Positions 15,863 through 23,056 of a DNA stretch of 26,128 bases are shown piece after piece. Position numbers and translations under genes: made by a program. Location: positions 1 through 26,128 of the forward strand of contig JBFLVN010000015.1 of assembly GCA_040758475.1 (NCBI GenBank), in the 5' to 3' direction. Position 1 is the stretch's first letter; each line of letters opens with the position of its first letter. The notes beneath the pieces are model-generated. The model was not told where the DNA came from, made no database searches, and saw only the letters and a list, made by a program, of their open reading frames with translations. This stretch comes from JBFLVN01 sp040758475. Lineage in GTDB: Bacteria > JAGRBM01.

Positions 15863-15882
15863 TTTATGACGGCGGTCATAAA
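15863..15882. promoter_or_regulatory. Perfect inverted repeat between acyl-CoA dehydrogenase and ferredoxin genes
   Basis: TTTATGACGGCGGTCATAAA has 8-base perfect arms around a 4-base spacer. It is the most extended copy of the ATGAC-N4-GTCAT motif in the window. It lies in the 159-base divergent region. On the minus strand GATAAT (15845-15840) is a good -10 match, which would put the site near -40 of the acyl-CoA dehydrogenase operon. On the plus strand I see no convincing -10 element at the matching distance, so the direction of control is open. Confidence 0.5.
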
Positions 15883-15945
15883 CCTGTTTCCGGCGGAAGG
15901 GACCAAAGCGGCCTGCCTCTAGGTTCCTCGTGGCGGACCAAACGC

Positions 15946-16326
15946 ATGATCCGGCTCATACATCTCCTGAAACTCTGGGAGATAGGGTTTGCTCGGAAAG
16001 GGAATTTTCCCAGCAAGGCACCGGCGTTTCAGATGTCCGAATGGCAGAAATGGCTCCCGGTAATCGACGAAAATCTCTGCACCGGTTGCAACCAGTGCAT
16101 CGAAGCCTGCGGACCCGCATGCCTTGAACTCGACAAGCAAATTGCCGTCCTCGCGAGAGCCGCCACCTGCGGGAGCGAAGAGCACTGCGTGGGCGCCTGT
16201 CCCGAAAACGCGATCCGGATGGAGTGGATTCCCCAGGAGATGGGTGCTTCTCCCCAGGGGTATTGGCGCCACCGGAAAGCCGGGAGCGCCTGGAACGAGC
16301 GCGATTACGGCGTAAACAGAACCTAA
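15946..16326 (+). CDS. 8-Cys ferredoxin-type protein, probably two [4Fe-4S] clusters
   Basis: A 126-residue small iron-sulfur electron carrier. Cluster motif 1 is CTGCNQCIEAC (C45, C48, C51, C55). Motif 2 has C75 and C81..C85 (TCGSEEHCVGACPENAI), with spacing longer than the usual CxxCxxC, and C59 brings the total to eight cysteines. No signal peptide is seen, so it should be cytoplasmic. The N-terminal 30 residues, basic and hydrophobic, resemble the extension of NuoI- or hydrogenase-type ferredoxin subunits, so I kept the ATG at 15946. The ATG at 16033 (MSEWQKWLP) is an alternative. Neither has a strong ribosome site. It precedes the hemerythrin gene by 22 bases and could supply electrons to that protein or to the radical SAM enzyme two genes down. 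Confidence 0.75.
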   Translation: MIRLIHLLKLWEIGFARKGNFPSKAPAFQMSEWQKWLPVIDENLCTGCNQCIEACGPACLELDKQIAVLARAATCGSEEHCVGACPENAIRMEWIPQEMGASPQGYWRHRKAGSAWNERDYGVNRT

Positions 16327-16348
16327 GTCAACAAAAGGAGCACACCCC

Positions 16349-17035
16349 ATGAACGCAAGCCTGCAAGAACTCGACGTCCGCCCCCTCCCCCCGGCGCAGC
16401 GGCATCCGCTCATCTTCCGGACTTTCGACGCCCTTCCGCCCGGAAAAGGCCTCGTCCTCATCAACGACCACGATCCCAAACCGCTCCTCTACCAGTTCCA
16501 GTTCGAACGGCCCCACGGTTTCGAATGGAGCGTTCTCGAGGCGGGCCCCAACGATTTCCGCGTCGAAATTCGCCGGAGGGCAGCAGAAGGCCCGCGGAAC
16601 GTCACCGAGTACTTGAGCAACGACCACCGCCGCCTGGATGCCATCGCCGAAACGGTCGAAGGGTTCGTCTCCAAGGACGATTTCTCCGAAGCCGGACGGC
16701 GCTTCGGGGAATTCTCCTGCGGCCTCAACCGCCACATCGACATGGAAGAGTGTATCCTCTTCCCCGTCTTCGAGCGGGCGACCGGCCTCGTTTCCGGCGG
16801 TCCCACGGTCGTCATGCGGGCCGAGCACGTCCAGATCCGCCGGGCGATGGAAGCGATCCAGGCCGCCATCGCGGCCAAGAGCAAGAAGGATTTCGCCGCC
16901 GGGATGGGCCAACTGCGGGACGCCCTCGTCCCGCACAACATGAAAGAAGAACAGATCCTCTATCCCTCGACCGACCGGGCGTGCGGCGGCGACCACGAGC
17001 GGGACCAGCTCGTCAAACGGATGCAGGCTATCTAA
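16349..17035 (+). CDS. DUF2249 plus hemerythrin HHE-domain protein
   Basis: A 228-residue cytoplasmic protein with two parts. Residues 6-76 are a DUF2249 domain (LDVRPLPPAQRHP, then FERPHGFEW and FRVEIRRR), a small TusA-like fold. Residues 85-225 are a hemerythrin-type four-helix bundle. Candidate di-iron ligands are H93 (NDHRRLD), H129 and E133 (RHIDMEE), H160 (AEHVQIR), H196 and E200 (PHNMKEE). Such proteins are common near denitrification genes, and relatives (RIC/YtfE) bind or respond to NO and repair Fe-S centres. A role in NO handling next to the NirS locus is therefore likely but inferred. AAAGGAG lies 9 bases before the ATG. The TAA stop overlaps the ATG of the radical SAM gene (TAATG), implying coupled translation. 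Confidence 0.88.
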   Translation: MNASLQELDVRPLPPAQRHPLIFRTFDALPPGKGLVLINDHDPKPLLYQFQFERPHGFEWSVLEAGPNDFRVEIRRRAAEGPRNVTEYLSNDHRRLDAIAETVEGFVSKDDFSEAGRRFGEFSCGLNRHIDMEECILFPVFERATGLVSGGPTVVMRAEHVQIRRAMEAIQAAIAAKSKKDFAAGMGQLRDALVPHNMKEEQILYPSTDRACGGDHERDQLVKRMQAI

Positions 17036-17952
17036 TGGCCATCGCCTTCAATTCCTGCGTCCAGCCGGAAGTGGAACCGCGACCGCGGCGATTCCCGCTC
17101 GCCATCGTCAACGTGACGAACCGCTGCAACCTCGAGTGCCGGCATTGCTTCGTCTACCGGGACGGAAACCCCAACGAAGATGTAAACGAGCCCTCGGTGG
17201 ACGAGCTCCTCGCTCAGATCAAGAACCTCCGGGATCGCCACGGCATCGCCGCCATGCTCTGGATGGGCGGAGAGCCGCTCATCCGCAAGGACCTCTTGCG
17301 CCGGGGCCTTCCCCTCTTCGTCCGCAACACGATCACCACCAACGGGACCATTCCCCTCGAAGACTTCTCGGACGTTACGAGCAACCTTCTTTACGTCGTC
17401 TCCCTGGACGGCCCCCGGGAGATCAACGATTCGATCCGGGGCAAAGGCGTCTACGATCGGGTCCTGGCGAATATCGGAAAATTGCCGAAGGATTTTCCCC
17501 ACACGGTCCAATGTCAGTGCGTTGTCACGCGCAAGAACGAGGCTTCCCTGGAAACCTTCGTGGCCGGGTTGCGGGACAGCGGCTTCGACCACCTCACGTT
17601 TTCCTTCTACGTCCCTTCCTCGGACGACCAGACGGGAAACGCCTGGGACACCCTCGAAGAGCGGGACCACGCGGTTCGGTTCGTCATGGAGATGAAAGAA
17701 CGCCACAGCGGATTCATCCGGAACCGCCGGCGGTCGCTCGAACTCCTTCTTTCGAAGAATAATCCCCGGCGTATCACGGACGATTGCCCCGCCAAACGGT
17801 TCGTCCTTCCCCTCTACCTGGAAGGGAAAGACCTGGTTTCACCCTTTTGCTGCTACGGAAACGACGTCGATTGCGATCGCTGCGGTGCCTGGGTTGTCTT
17901 TGAATTAGCGGCGCTCGAAGACCGGCAAGGGATTTCCAGCAGCGGACGCTGA
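17035..17952 (+). CDS. Radical SAM protein of unknown substrate
   Basis: A 305-residue cytoplasmic radical SAM enzyme. The SAM-cluster cysteines are C31, C35 and C38 (CNLECRHC). The SAM-binding GGE motif is in MLWMGGEPLIRKDL, followed by a TTNGT segment on the next strand. The C-terminal part carries several cysteines (DDCPAKRF, PFCCYGNDVDCDRCG) able to hold an auxiliary cluster, similar to SPASM proteins. It resembles the NirJ/AhbD-type architecture in outline but is shorter and I cannot assign it to a known enzyme. It overlaps the hemerythrin stop by one base and ends 11 bases from convergent moaA. Options include a cofactor or peptide maturase, or a heme-modifying enzyme. No small precursor peptide gene is evident beside it. 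Confidence 0.8.
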   Translation: MAIAFNSCVQPEVEPRPRRFPLAIVNVTNRCNLECRHCFVYRDGNPNEDVNEPSVDELLAQIKNLRDRHGIAAMLWMGGEPLIRKDLLRRGLPLFVRNTITTNGTIPLEDFSDVTSNLLYVVSLDGPREINDSIRGKGVYDRVLANIGKLPKDFPHTVQCQCVVTRKNEASLETFVAGLRDSGFDHLTFSFYVPSSDDQTGNAWDTLEERDHAVRFVMEMKERHSGFIRNRRRSLELLLSKNNPRRITDDCPAKRFVLPLYLEGKDLVSPFCCYGNDVDCDRCGAWVVFELAALEDRQGISSSGR

Positions 17953-17963
17953 CCGGCCTGCTT

Positions 17964-18950
17964 TCACCCACCCACCCGCGCCATCGAAAACGGCCGTTCT
18001 CCCCGCTGGCCGAAGTCGGGGTGGTAAGAACGCTTGGCCCCGATGGCGGCCCCCAGGACTTGTTCGAGTTCCCCGTCGGAACAAACCGCGTTCCGAAGAA
18101 GCCCTCGCACGTCGAGTCCCGCGGGATCGTAAAGGCAGACTTTGAGTTTCCCATCGGCCGTCAGGCGGATGCGGTTGCATGCCTCGCAGAAAGGCTCCGT
18201 TTCGGAAGCGATGAACCCCAGCGTCGCGGGACCGCCGTCGAGAAGGTATTCCCGGGCCGGGCTCGCGCCGCGGTCCTCGAAACGGGGCGTGAGCGCGTGG
18301 CGCTCGCCGATCTTCCGGCGCGCTTCCGCGGCGGAGAAAAAGTGACGGCGGACGAACTCCGGGGAAGGCCCCGTGTTCATGAGTTCGATGAAGCGGACGC
18401 GGACGCCCTTCTCCTTGGCGAAACGGCAGAAATCCCACAGCTCGCCGTCGTTGATGCCCCGCATGAGGACCACATTCACCTTGAGGGGGGAGAGTCCCGC
18501 CTCGAGAGCGGCGTCGATTCCGCTTAAAACTTTCCCCAACTCAAACCCGCCCGACAATTGGGAAAAACGCCCGGGGTCCAGGCTGTCGACATGAACGTTG
18601 ATCCGGCCGAGCCCCGCGTCCTTGAGCGGGCGGGCAAGCTGGGCGAGGCGCTCGCCGTTGGTGGTGAGGGCGATTTCCCGGATTTCCGGGATGCTACGGA
18701 GCTTCGAGACGATTTCGGCGCACTCGGGACGCGAGAGGGGCTCCCCGCCCGTGAGCCTCACCCGCGTGGCACCGAGCCCTGCTAGAGCCCGCGCCGTCCT
18801 TTCGATCTCACTGGGAGCGAGCAGATGGCCGCGCGCCGCCGCGCCCGCGGCCACCCCGCCGGGCTGACAATAGGGACAACGGAAGGCGCAGCCGTCCGTG
18901 ATCGAAAGGCGCAGGTACCACGTCTTTTTAACGGCCGCCTCACCGTCCAT
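17964..18950 (-). CDS. moaA: MoaA, GTP 3',8-cyclase of molybdenum cofactor synthesis
   Basis: MoaA is the cytoplasmic radical SAM enzyme that turns GTP into the 3',8-cyclo product, the first step of molybdopterin synthesis. The 328-residue protein has the N-terminal cluster motif CAFRCPYC (C21, C25, C28), then RLTGGEPLSRPE. The second cluster is FCEACNRIRLTADGKLKVC. It ends in GG, the conserved C-terminal pair that reaches into the MoaA active site, so the protein looks complete and active. The ATG at 18950 follows tatA by five bases, with AGGGAAG directly upstream. It is the last gene of the molybdoenzyme operon, which matches the need for the cofactor in the catalytic subunit. No moaC or other mo genes are in view. 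Confidence 0.95.
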   Translation of the reverse strand: MDGEAAVKKTWYLRLSITDGCAFRCPYCQPGGVAAGAAARGHLLAPSEIERTARALAGLGATRVRLTGGEPLSRPECAEIVSKLRSIPEIREIALTTNGERLAQLARPLKDAGLGRINVHVDSLDPGRFSQLSGGFELGKVLSGIDAALEAGLSPLKVNVVLMRGINDGELWDFCRFAKEKGVRVRFIELMNTGPSPEFVRRHFFSAAEARRKIGERHALTPRFEDRGASPAREYLLDGGPATLGFIASETEPFCEACNRIRLTADGKLKVCLYDPAGLDVRGLLRNAVCSDGELEQVLGAAIGAKRSYHPDFGQRGERPFSMARVGG

Positions 18951-18955
18951 CTTCC

Positions 18956-19132
18956 CTACCCTTGCCGAGCGGGCGACGGCTCGCTTTTTTCGTCCTTGGC
19001 GGAAAGACCTCGGCGGAAACCGCCCACCGCCTCACCGAGCGACTTCCCGAGAGCGGGAATTTTGCTCGCCCCGAAGAGGAGGATGAGGATACCGAAAATG
19101 ATGAGCAGTTCGCTGACTCCTAATCCGAACAT
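18956..19132 (-). CDS. tatA: TatA/TatE-type twin-arginine translocase component
   Basis: A 58-residue protein too small for most ORF filters. It has a short N-terminal transmembrane helix (about residues 5-20: GVSELLIIFGILILLF), the conserved FGASKIPALGKSLGEAVGGFRRG hinge and amphipathic helix region (residues 20-42), and a charged tail. This is the TatA/E family, which forms the pore for folded Tat substrates. The ATG at 19132 has AAGGAGA 7 bases upstream and overlaps the end of the gamma-subunit gene by 13 bases. moaA begins 5 bases after its stop. A Tat component encoded inside a molybdoenzyme operon suggests that the enzyme is moved folded across the membrane, although the N-terminal signal of the catalytic subunit is outside the window. 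Confidence 0.93.
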   Translation of the reverse strand: MFGLGVSELLIIFGILILLFGASKIPALGKSLGEAVGGFRRGLSAKDEKSEPSPARQG

Positions 19133-20790
19133 TTTTCTTCTCCTTCCATCAACTGATAACGGCGCCGGCGGAGCACGGCCATCGCAAACGCTCCCATCAG
19201 AAGGAGCGATGCGCCGTCCACGGAGTTCTTGCTATTGCTCAAGACGCAACCTCCGCCCTTGGCTGCCTGGCGAGGCGCGCCGTCGACGCGGAGCCGCCGC
19301 CACTCGGAGACGAGCTTCTGACCGTTCCGGTCGGAGGCGGCGCCGTCCCACACGGCAACGGCGAGCCGCATCTTGTCCGCGCTTTCCAGCGAGAATCTGG
19401 CGTCGCTTTCCCCGCTACTGGAGAGCGACCGGCGGAAGACAACACGCCACTCCCCATCCGACCACACCCCACGGCCATCGACGTTCTGGTCTGCCACGGG
19501 TTGGGAAGTAAGCGTCCCGATGCCCGTGGCGGTGAGGTCTTCGACGGGCGAAGAATGGTCTCTCACCGACATCGGATTCCCAGCGGCCCAGCCGCTCTGG
19601 TACGCCCGCCGCTCTTCGGCGTCGCGGGGGTAGGCGTCGATGGCAAGCCCCGCATACTGCGTCCCCATGTCCTGGAATCCCGCCAGGTCTCGCTGCCAAT
19701 CGGCTTTCCAGTGCCAGATGTTGACCGGCTTGTCCTTGGAACCCATGGCGAAGAGGGGGGCGTCGGGGTTTTGCTCCGAAAGGACGGGGAACTGGAGCGC
19801 CACCGCGTCGCGGAAGTCCTGGGGCCGGAGCATCGCCGTTTCGGCGCTCGCGTCCGCCCATTCCACGCAAAAGGCGATTTCCTTCCCGTTGGTCATCCCC
19901 CGGACCATCACGTAATCGGGGGCCTTGTCCCGCGACCAAAGCGGCCGCACTGCGACGCCGACGGCGGGCGATTCGCGCCACCGGGCGTCATCCGGCGCCA
20001 GGGGAATTTCCCCGTCAATCACTTTCACGGCAATGGCCGCATCGGCTGATGGCTTGAAGGGCGGCTGCTTGATGCCGAGGGAATGAACGTAAGCCGCCAG
20101 ATCCCAAAGCTGGTCATCCGGCAAGTAGCCAAAGACCGGCATGGGCGTTCCTTCCATGCCTACCTTGAGCGTGCGGAAAAGGTCCCGCGCCGTCCCGCCA
20201 CCACGCATCTTGGCGCCGGACGTAAAATTGAGCGGCCGGATGGGGTCTCCCCAGGCGTCCTTGAGTGCCGATCCCCCGATCCCATCCCCCCGTCCGGCCG
20301 CTCCATGACAAGCCACGCAGGCCAGGGTTTCATAAGCTTTCTTTCCGCGTTCGATGCTCGCCGCGTCCAGGACCGGCGAATCAGAGATGGAAACGGCGGC
20401 GGCAGGTTGTTCGGATTGGAAGCGCGGCGAGAACGTCTTGATGTACGCCACGATCTCCCGGCGGCTCGCCTCGTCGAGGGACGGCCAGCTCGGCATGGAA
20501 GTGCCGGGAATCCCCTCCCCGATGACGCGCAGGAGATCGCTATCCGCCGGAAGCGAACCCGTGGGCGTCGATTTGAACTTGAAGATTCCTTTGGTGAAAT
20601 CCCGAGGCTTGGGCGAGAGGAGGTAAGAACCAGGGCCCCGGCCGTCCCCCTTCACGCCGTGGCAGATGGCGCAGTTGGCCTCGTAGAGCGCTTGTCCGCT
20701 TCCGGCATCCTTGGAGAAGGCCTTGTCCGCTCCCCCCAAGAAGAGGAACGACGACAGCAGCAGGCTCATCCACGCGGTGAAGGTTCTCAT
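19120..20790 (-). CDS. Gamma subunit (NxrC/EbdC-like): diheme c plus heme-b domain
   Basis: A 556-residue exported electron-transfer subunit for the molybdoenzyme. The Sec signal covers residues 1-25. Two class I cytochrome c domains follow (CAICH 40-44 with M99 in GTSMPSW, and CVACH 158-162 with a GTPMPVFG ligand motif). Residues from about 255 to 500 look like the ethylbenzene-dehydrogenase gamma-type heme-b domain (DDARWRESPAVGVAV start, WHWKADWQ segment). The end is unusual: GGGC at 512-515, a hydrophobic stretch at about 523-540, then RRRR at 541-544. That is the layout of a C-terminal sorting signal such as JDVT-CTERM or GlyGly-CTERM types. A similar role to NxrC is inferred: electron exit to, or entry from, cytochromes. 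GGAGGAG precedes the ATG. Confidence 0.85.
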   Translation of the reverse strand: MRTFTAWMSLLLSSFLFLGGADKAFSKDAGSGQALYEANCAICHGVKGDGRGPGSYLLSPKPRDFTKGIFKFKSTPTGSLPADSDLLRVIGEGIPGTSMPSWPSLDEASRREIVAYIKTFSPRFQSEQPAAAVSISDSPVLDAASIERGKKAYETLACVACHGAAGRGDGIGGSALKDAWGDPIRPLNFTSGAKMRGGGTARDLFRTLKVGMEGTPMPVFGYLPDDQLWDLAAYVHSLGIKQPPFKPSADAAIAVKVIDGEIPLAPDDARWRESPAVGVAVRPLWSRDKAPDYVMVRGMTNGKEIAFCVEWADASAETAMLRPQDFRDAVALQFPVLSEQNPDAPLFAMGSKDKPVNIWHWKADWQRDLAGFQDMGTQYAGLAIDAYPRDAEERRAYQSGWAAGNPMSVRDHSSPVEDLTATGIGTLTSQPVADQNVDGRGVWSDGEWRVVFRRSLSSSGESDARFSLESADKMRLAVAVWDGAASDRNGQKLVSEWRRLRVDGAPRQAAKGGGCVLSNSKNSVDGASLLLMGAFAMAVLRRRRYQLMEGEEKCSD

Positions 20791-20799
20791 AAGCTCCTC

Positions 20800-21531
20800 C
20801 TACAGAGCGGGCTCGTCCTGGGCGATCGTCCCGGGACAGCCGAAGAGTTCGGGATAGGAATCTTCCGCAAGGCCGGAAGGCGGGGAGGCGAGAGCGCCTT
20901 GGGGGCACCTCGCCCCGGTGGCGAGGATTTCCTCCTCCAAGACGAGGCGGCCCAATGTGCCGCAGAGGCGGTAGAGGTCATCCGCCGCTTCGCGTTCGAG
21001 GCGCTCGAAGATCACCGGGGCCCAGCGGCCGATGTGGTTTTCAAGGAACCGTTGCCGGGCGGCGCGGCAGATTTGCGCCCCCTCTTCGTCGCGGCCGTTC
21101 AAGGCGAGCGCTTCCTTAAACTCAACGAGAGAGAGAAATTCGGCTTCAAGTCCCAGGTGGTCGGGCCGTTCGCGGTAAAGGGCCGAAGGCTCCACGCCGA
21201 ACGCCTTGTAGAACCCCTGGAGGTCGGCAAGTGCTTGGGACTGGGTAAAGGCGTTTGCCGAGCCGTAAGAAGTCTCGTAGGGCGAGAGTCTTCCGGCGGG
21301 GACGTGCCCGAAAGTCCGGTTGTAGGCCTCTCCGTGCCGTCCAGCCCGAAGTTGGGCGGCGATACGGGAAAAGGTTTCCCCACGTTTCCCTTTCGCTCCG
21401 ATGCCTTCGAGCGCCCCCAGGATTTCCTCGCCGGCTTCCTCCCTGGCATCCGCCGGATCGCGAAGGAGGTACGCCAGCAGGGCGAGTTCCAGGCTTCTTG
21501 TGGCCAGGATGTTCGGGTCTTCCTCGGACAT
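20800..21531 (-). CDS. TorD/DmsD-family molybdoenzyme chaperone
   Basis: A 243-residue all-helical cytoplasmic chaperone that should bind the unfolded or cofactor-free catalytic subunit, help cofactor insertion and hold back Tat export. The family signature is the YNRTFGHVPAGRLSPYETSY region near residues 70-90, followed by the LQGFYKAFGVEPS and RPDHLGLEAEFLSLVEFKE segments and FLENHIGRWAPVIFERLE. The ATG at 21531 has GGAGGAAA upstream. It lies 18 bases after the Fe-S subunit and 9 bases before the gamma subunit, in the usual place for a type II DMSO-reductase operon. NarJ-like is an equally fair name. Two C-terminal cysteines (ARCPQ, FGCPG) are not known ligands of the family. Confidence 0.92.
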   Translation of the reverse strand: MSEEDPNILATRSLELALLAYLLRDPADAREEAGEEILGALEGIGAKGKRGETFSRIAAQLRAGRHGEAYNRTFGHVPAGRLSPYETSYGSANAFTQSQALADLQGFYKAFGVEPSALYRERPDHLGLEAEFLSLVEFKEALALNGRDEEGAQICRAARQRFLENHIGRWAPVIFERLEREAADDLYRLCGTLGRLVLEEEILATGARCPQGALASPPSGLAEDSYPELFGCPGTIAQDEPAL

Positions 21532-21549
21532 GGGATTTCCTCCGGTCCT

Positions 21550-22788
21550 TTAGAGCGAATTGACCCGCTCGGCGGGGCGCTCGTGGAAGGGCTCTTCCAC
21601 CGTCGTCCGCACCACTTCGGTTCCGTTCCAGTCGAAGCCGACCACGGTGTCGTTGTAGATTTCCCGTTTCTTCCCGCGGATGGTCCGCTCGAAGACCTTG
21701 GGGCCTTCGACGATCTGGTAGCGGGAAATGATCGGCTGCGTGGCGCGGAATAACTGGAGAACGGCCAGGAGTTCCCGCGAGGGGTTTTCATAAGCCTCGA
21801 TCGCTTCGTCCACGCCGGGGCCGAACATCTGTTTCAAATAATCCCGGGGAACCCACCGGGGCGGGATGTAATAGCCGTTGGGCTGGGTGCCGAACTGGGG
21901 ATAGAGCGGAAGGGCGACCTTGGCGACTTTTACGAGGAAGTAGAGCGGGTTGTAGCGGTCCTCGGCCCAGTCGCCCGTCTTCTGGTCGATGTCGACAAGC
22001 CCCTGCATCCGGATTTTCCCCACGCAAGCCGACATGCAGCGGGTCTCCATGGGAACGCCGCCGCAGAGGGGGTCCTTCCCTTCCACGCGCGGGAAGCAGG
22101 CCACGCATTTTTCCGAAACCCGCGTCGTCGGGCGGTACATGGCCTTCTTGTAGGGACAAGCTTCGACGCACTTGCGATACCCGCGGCAGCGCTCCTGGTC
22201 GATGAGGACAATCCCGTCCTCCGGGCGCTTGTAGATCGCGTTGCGAGGGCAAGCGGCGAGGCACGCCGGGTAGCTGCAATGGTTGCAAATCCGTTGGAGG
22301 TAGAAGAACCAACTCCCGTGCTCGGGCAGCTCGGCGCCGCTCTTGGCAAGCCCGAAAGGCCCCGGAGTGTAGGAGGTCGACGTGTCTTCCCCGATGTTGG
22401 GAAACCGCCATTCCTCGTCCGGCGGGAGATAGCCCATCACCCGGGAGCCCTGATCCCGCCGGTCGCGGGCGGCCTCGAAGATGGTTTTCCCCTCGAAGGT
22501 TTTCCCGTTCCAGACCTGCCCGCCCGGATTGGCTTCCTCCAGAAGCTTGAGGACTTTCAAATCCCAATTGCGCGGATAGCCCCCGTAGGGCTTGGTTTCC
22601 ACGTTGTTCCACCACATGTGCTCCTGGCCGCGGGAGAAGGTCCAGGTGCTCTTGCACGCCATGGTGCACGTCTGGCACGCGATGCAGCGGTTGATGTTGA
22701 AGACGAAAGCGAACTGCTTGCCGGGATAGGCCCCCTCGTGGGGGTACTCCATTTCCCTGCCGATCTGCCAGTTGAATACGCCGGCCAT
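21550..22788 (-). CDS. narH/nxrB: Fe-S beta subunit of nitrate reductase/nitrite oxidoreductase
   Basis: The 412-residue electron-transfer subunit carries four Fe-S clusters from the molybdenum subunit to the heme subunit. Cysteine groups: CIACQTCTMAC (35-45), CNHCSYPACLAAC (168-180), CRGYRKCVEAC (201-211), and CVAC...CMSAC (228-255). In the third group the second Cys is Tyr204. NarH-type proteins have an aromatic residue (Trp) there, which gives a [3Fe-4S] cluster. The N-terminus FVFNINRCIACQTC and the PYKKAMYR segment are close to NxrB/NarH of the type II DMSO reductase family. There is no signal peptide, so it would be carried along by its partner if exported. I set the start at 22788 (AAGGAGA 7 bases upstream) rather than the 60-residue in-frame extension, which overlaps the small upstream gene. 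Confidence 0.94.
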   Translation of the reverse strand: MAGVFNWQIGREMEYPHEGAYPGKQFAFVFNINRCIACQTCTMACKSTWTFSRGQEHMWWNNVETKPYGGYPRNWDLKVLKLLEEANPGGQVWNGKTFEGKTIFEAARDRRDQGSRVMGYLPPDEEWRFPNIGEDTSTSYTPGPFGLAKSGAELPEHGSWFFYLQRICNHCSYPACLAACPRNAIYKRPEDGIVLIDQERCRGYRKCVEACPYKKAMYRPTTRVSEKCVACFPRVEGKDPLCGGVPMETRCMSACVGKIRMQGLVDIDQKTGDWAEDRYNPLYFLVKVAKVALPLYPQFGTQPNGYYIPPRWVPRDYLKQMFGPGVDEAIEAYENPSRELLAVLQLFRATQPIISRYQIVEGPKVFERTIRGKKREIYNDTVVGFDWNGTEVVRTTVEEPFHERPAERVNSL

Positions 22789-22805
22789 GATGATTCTCCT
22801 TTCCC

Positions 22806-23051
22806 CTAGGCCTGCCAGGGGCCGCCGACTTCGGCGATCAGTTCCCTGACAAAACATTCTCCATGACGTTCGTAGACGCGGTGCATGCCTTCGTAGAAAG
22901 GGTCGCGAAAGAGCTGGAGCACCTGTTCGTTGGAAAATCCGAGCAGGAGGAACTCCTCGACGAAACACTCGGCCATCTTCCGCTCATCCCCGGGGAGGAA
23001 CACCCCCACGAGTTCCATTGGATCTTCCGGATCGGCTTCGTCCTTGGGCAT
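22806..23051 (-). CDS. Unknown 81-residue protein between alpha and beta subunit genes
   Basis: I do not recognise this protein. It is small, acidic and predicted helical, with no signal peptide and no transmembrane helix. The N-terminus MPKDEADPEDPMELVG is charged. A hydrophobic-plus-aromatic core follows (KMAECFVEEFLLLGF, then LQLFRDPFYEG and HRVYERHGECFVREL). Its two cysteines (AECF, GECF) are far apart and form no metal motif. The ATG at 23051 has GGGAAGGGG upstream. A GTG at 23060, overlapping the alpha-subunit stop, is an alternative that adds three residues. It lies 5 bases after the alpha gene and 17 before the beta gene, so it is probably made with the enzyme and may be an assembly factor or small subunit. 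That is inference from position only. Confidence 0.75.
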   Translation of the reverse strand: MPKDEADPEDPMELVGVFLPGDERKMAECFVEEFLLLGFSNEQVLQLFRDPFYEGMHRVYERHGECFVRELIAEVGGPWQA

Positions 23052-23056
23052 GGCGC

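Noticed and set aside
16000..16011. GGGAATTTTCCC near-palindrome in the 5' part of the ferredoxin gene
   Set aside because: Only 5-base arms, probably inside coding sequence, and not repeated at other promoters.
20083..21753. 556-codon plus-strand open frame over gamma, torD and beta genes
   Set aside because: Antisense to three recognised genes of one operon; an artefact of codon bias.
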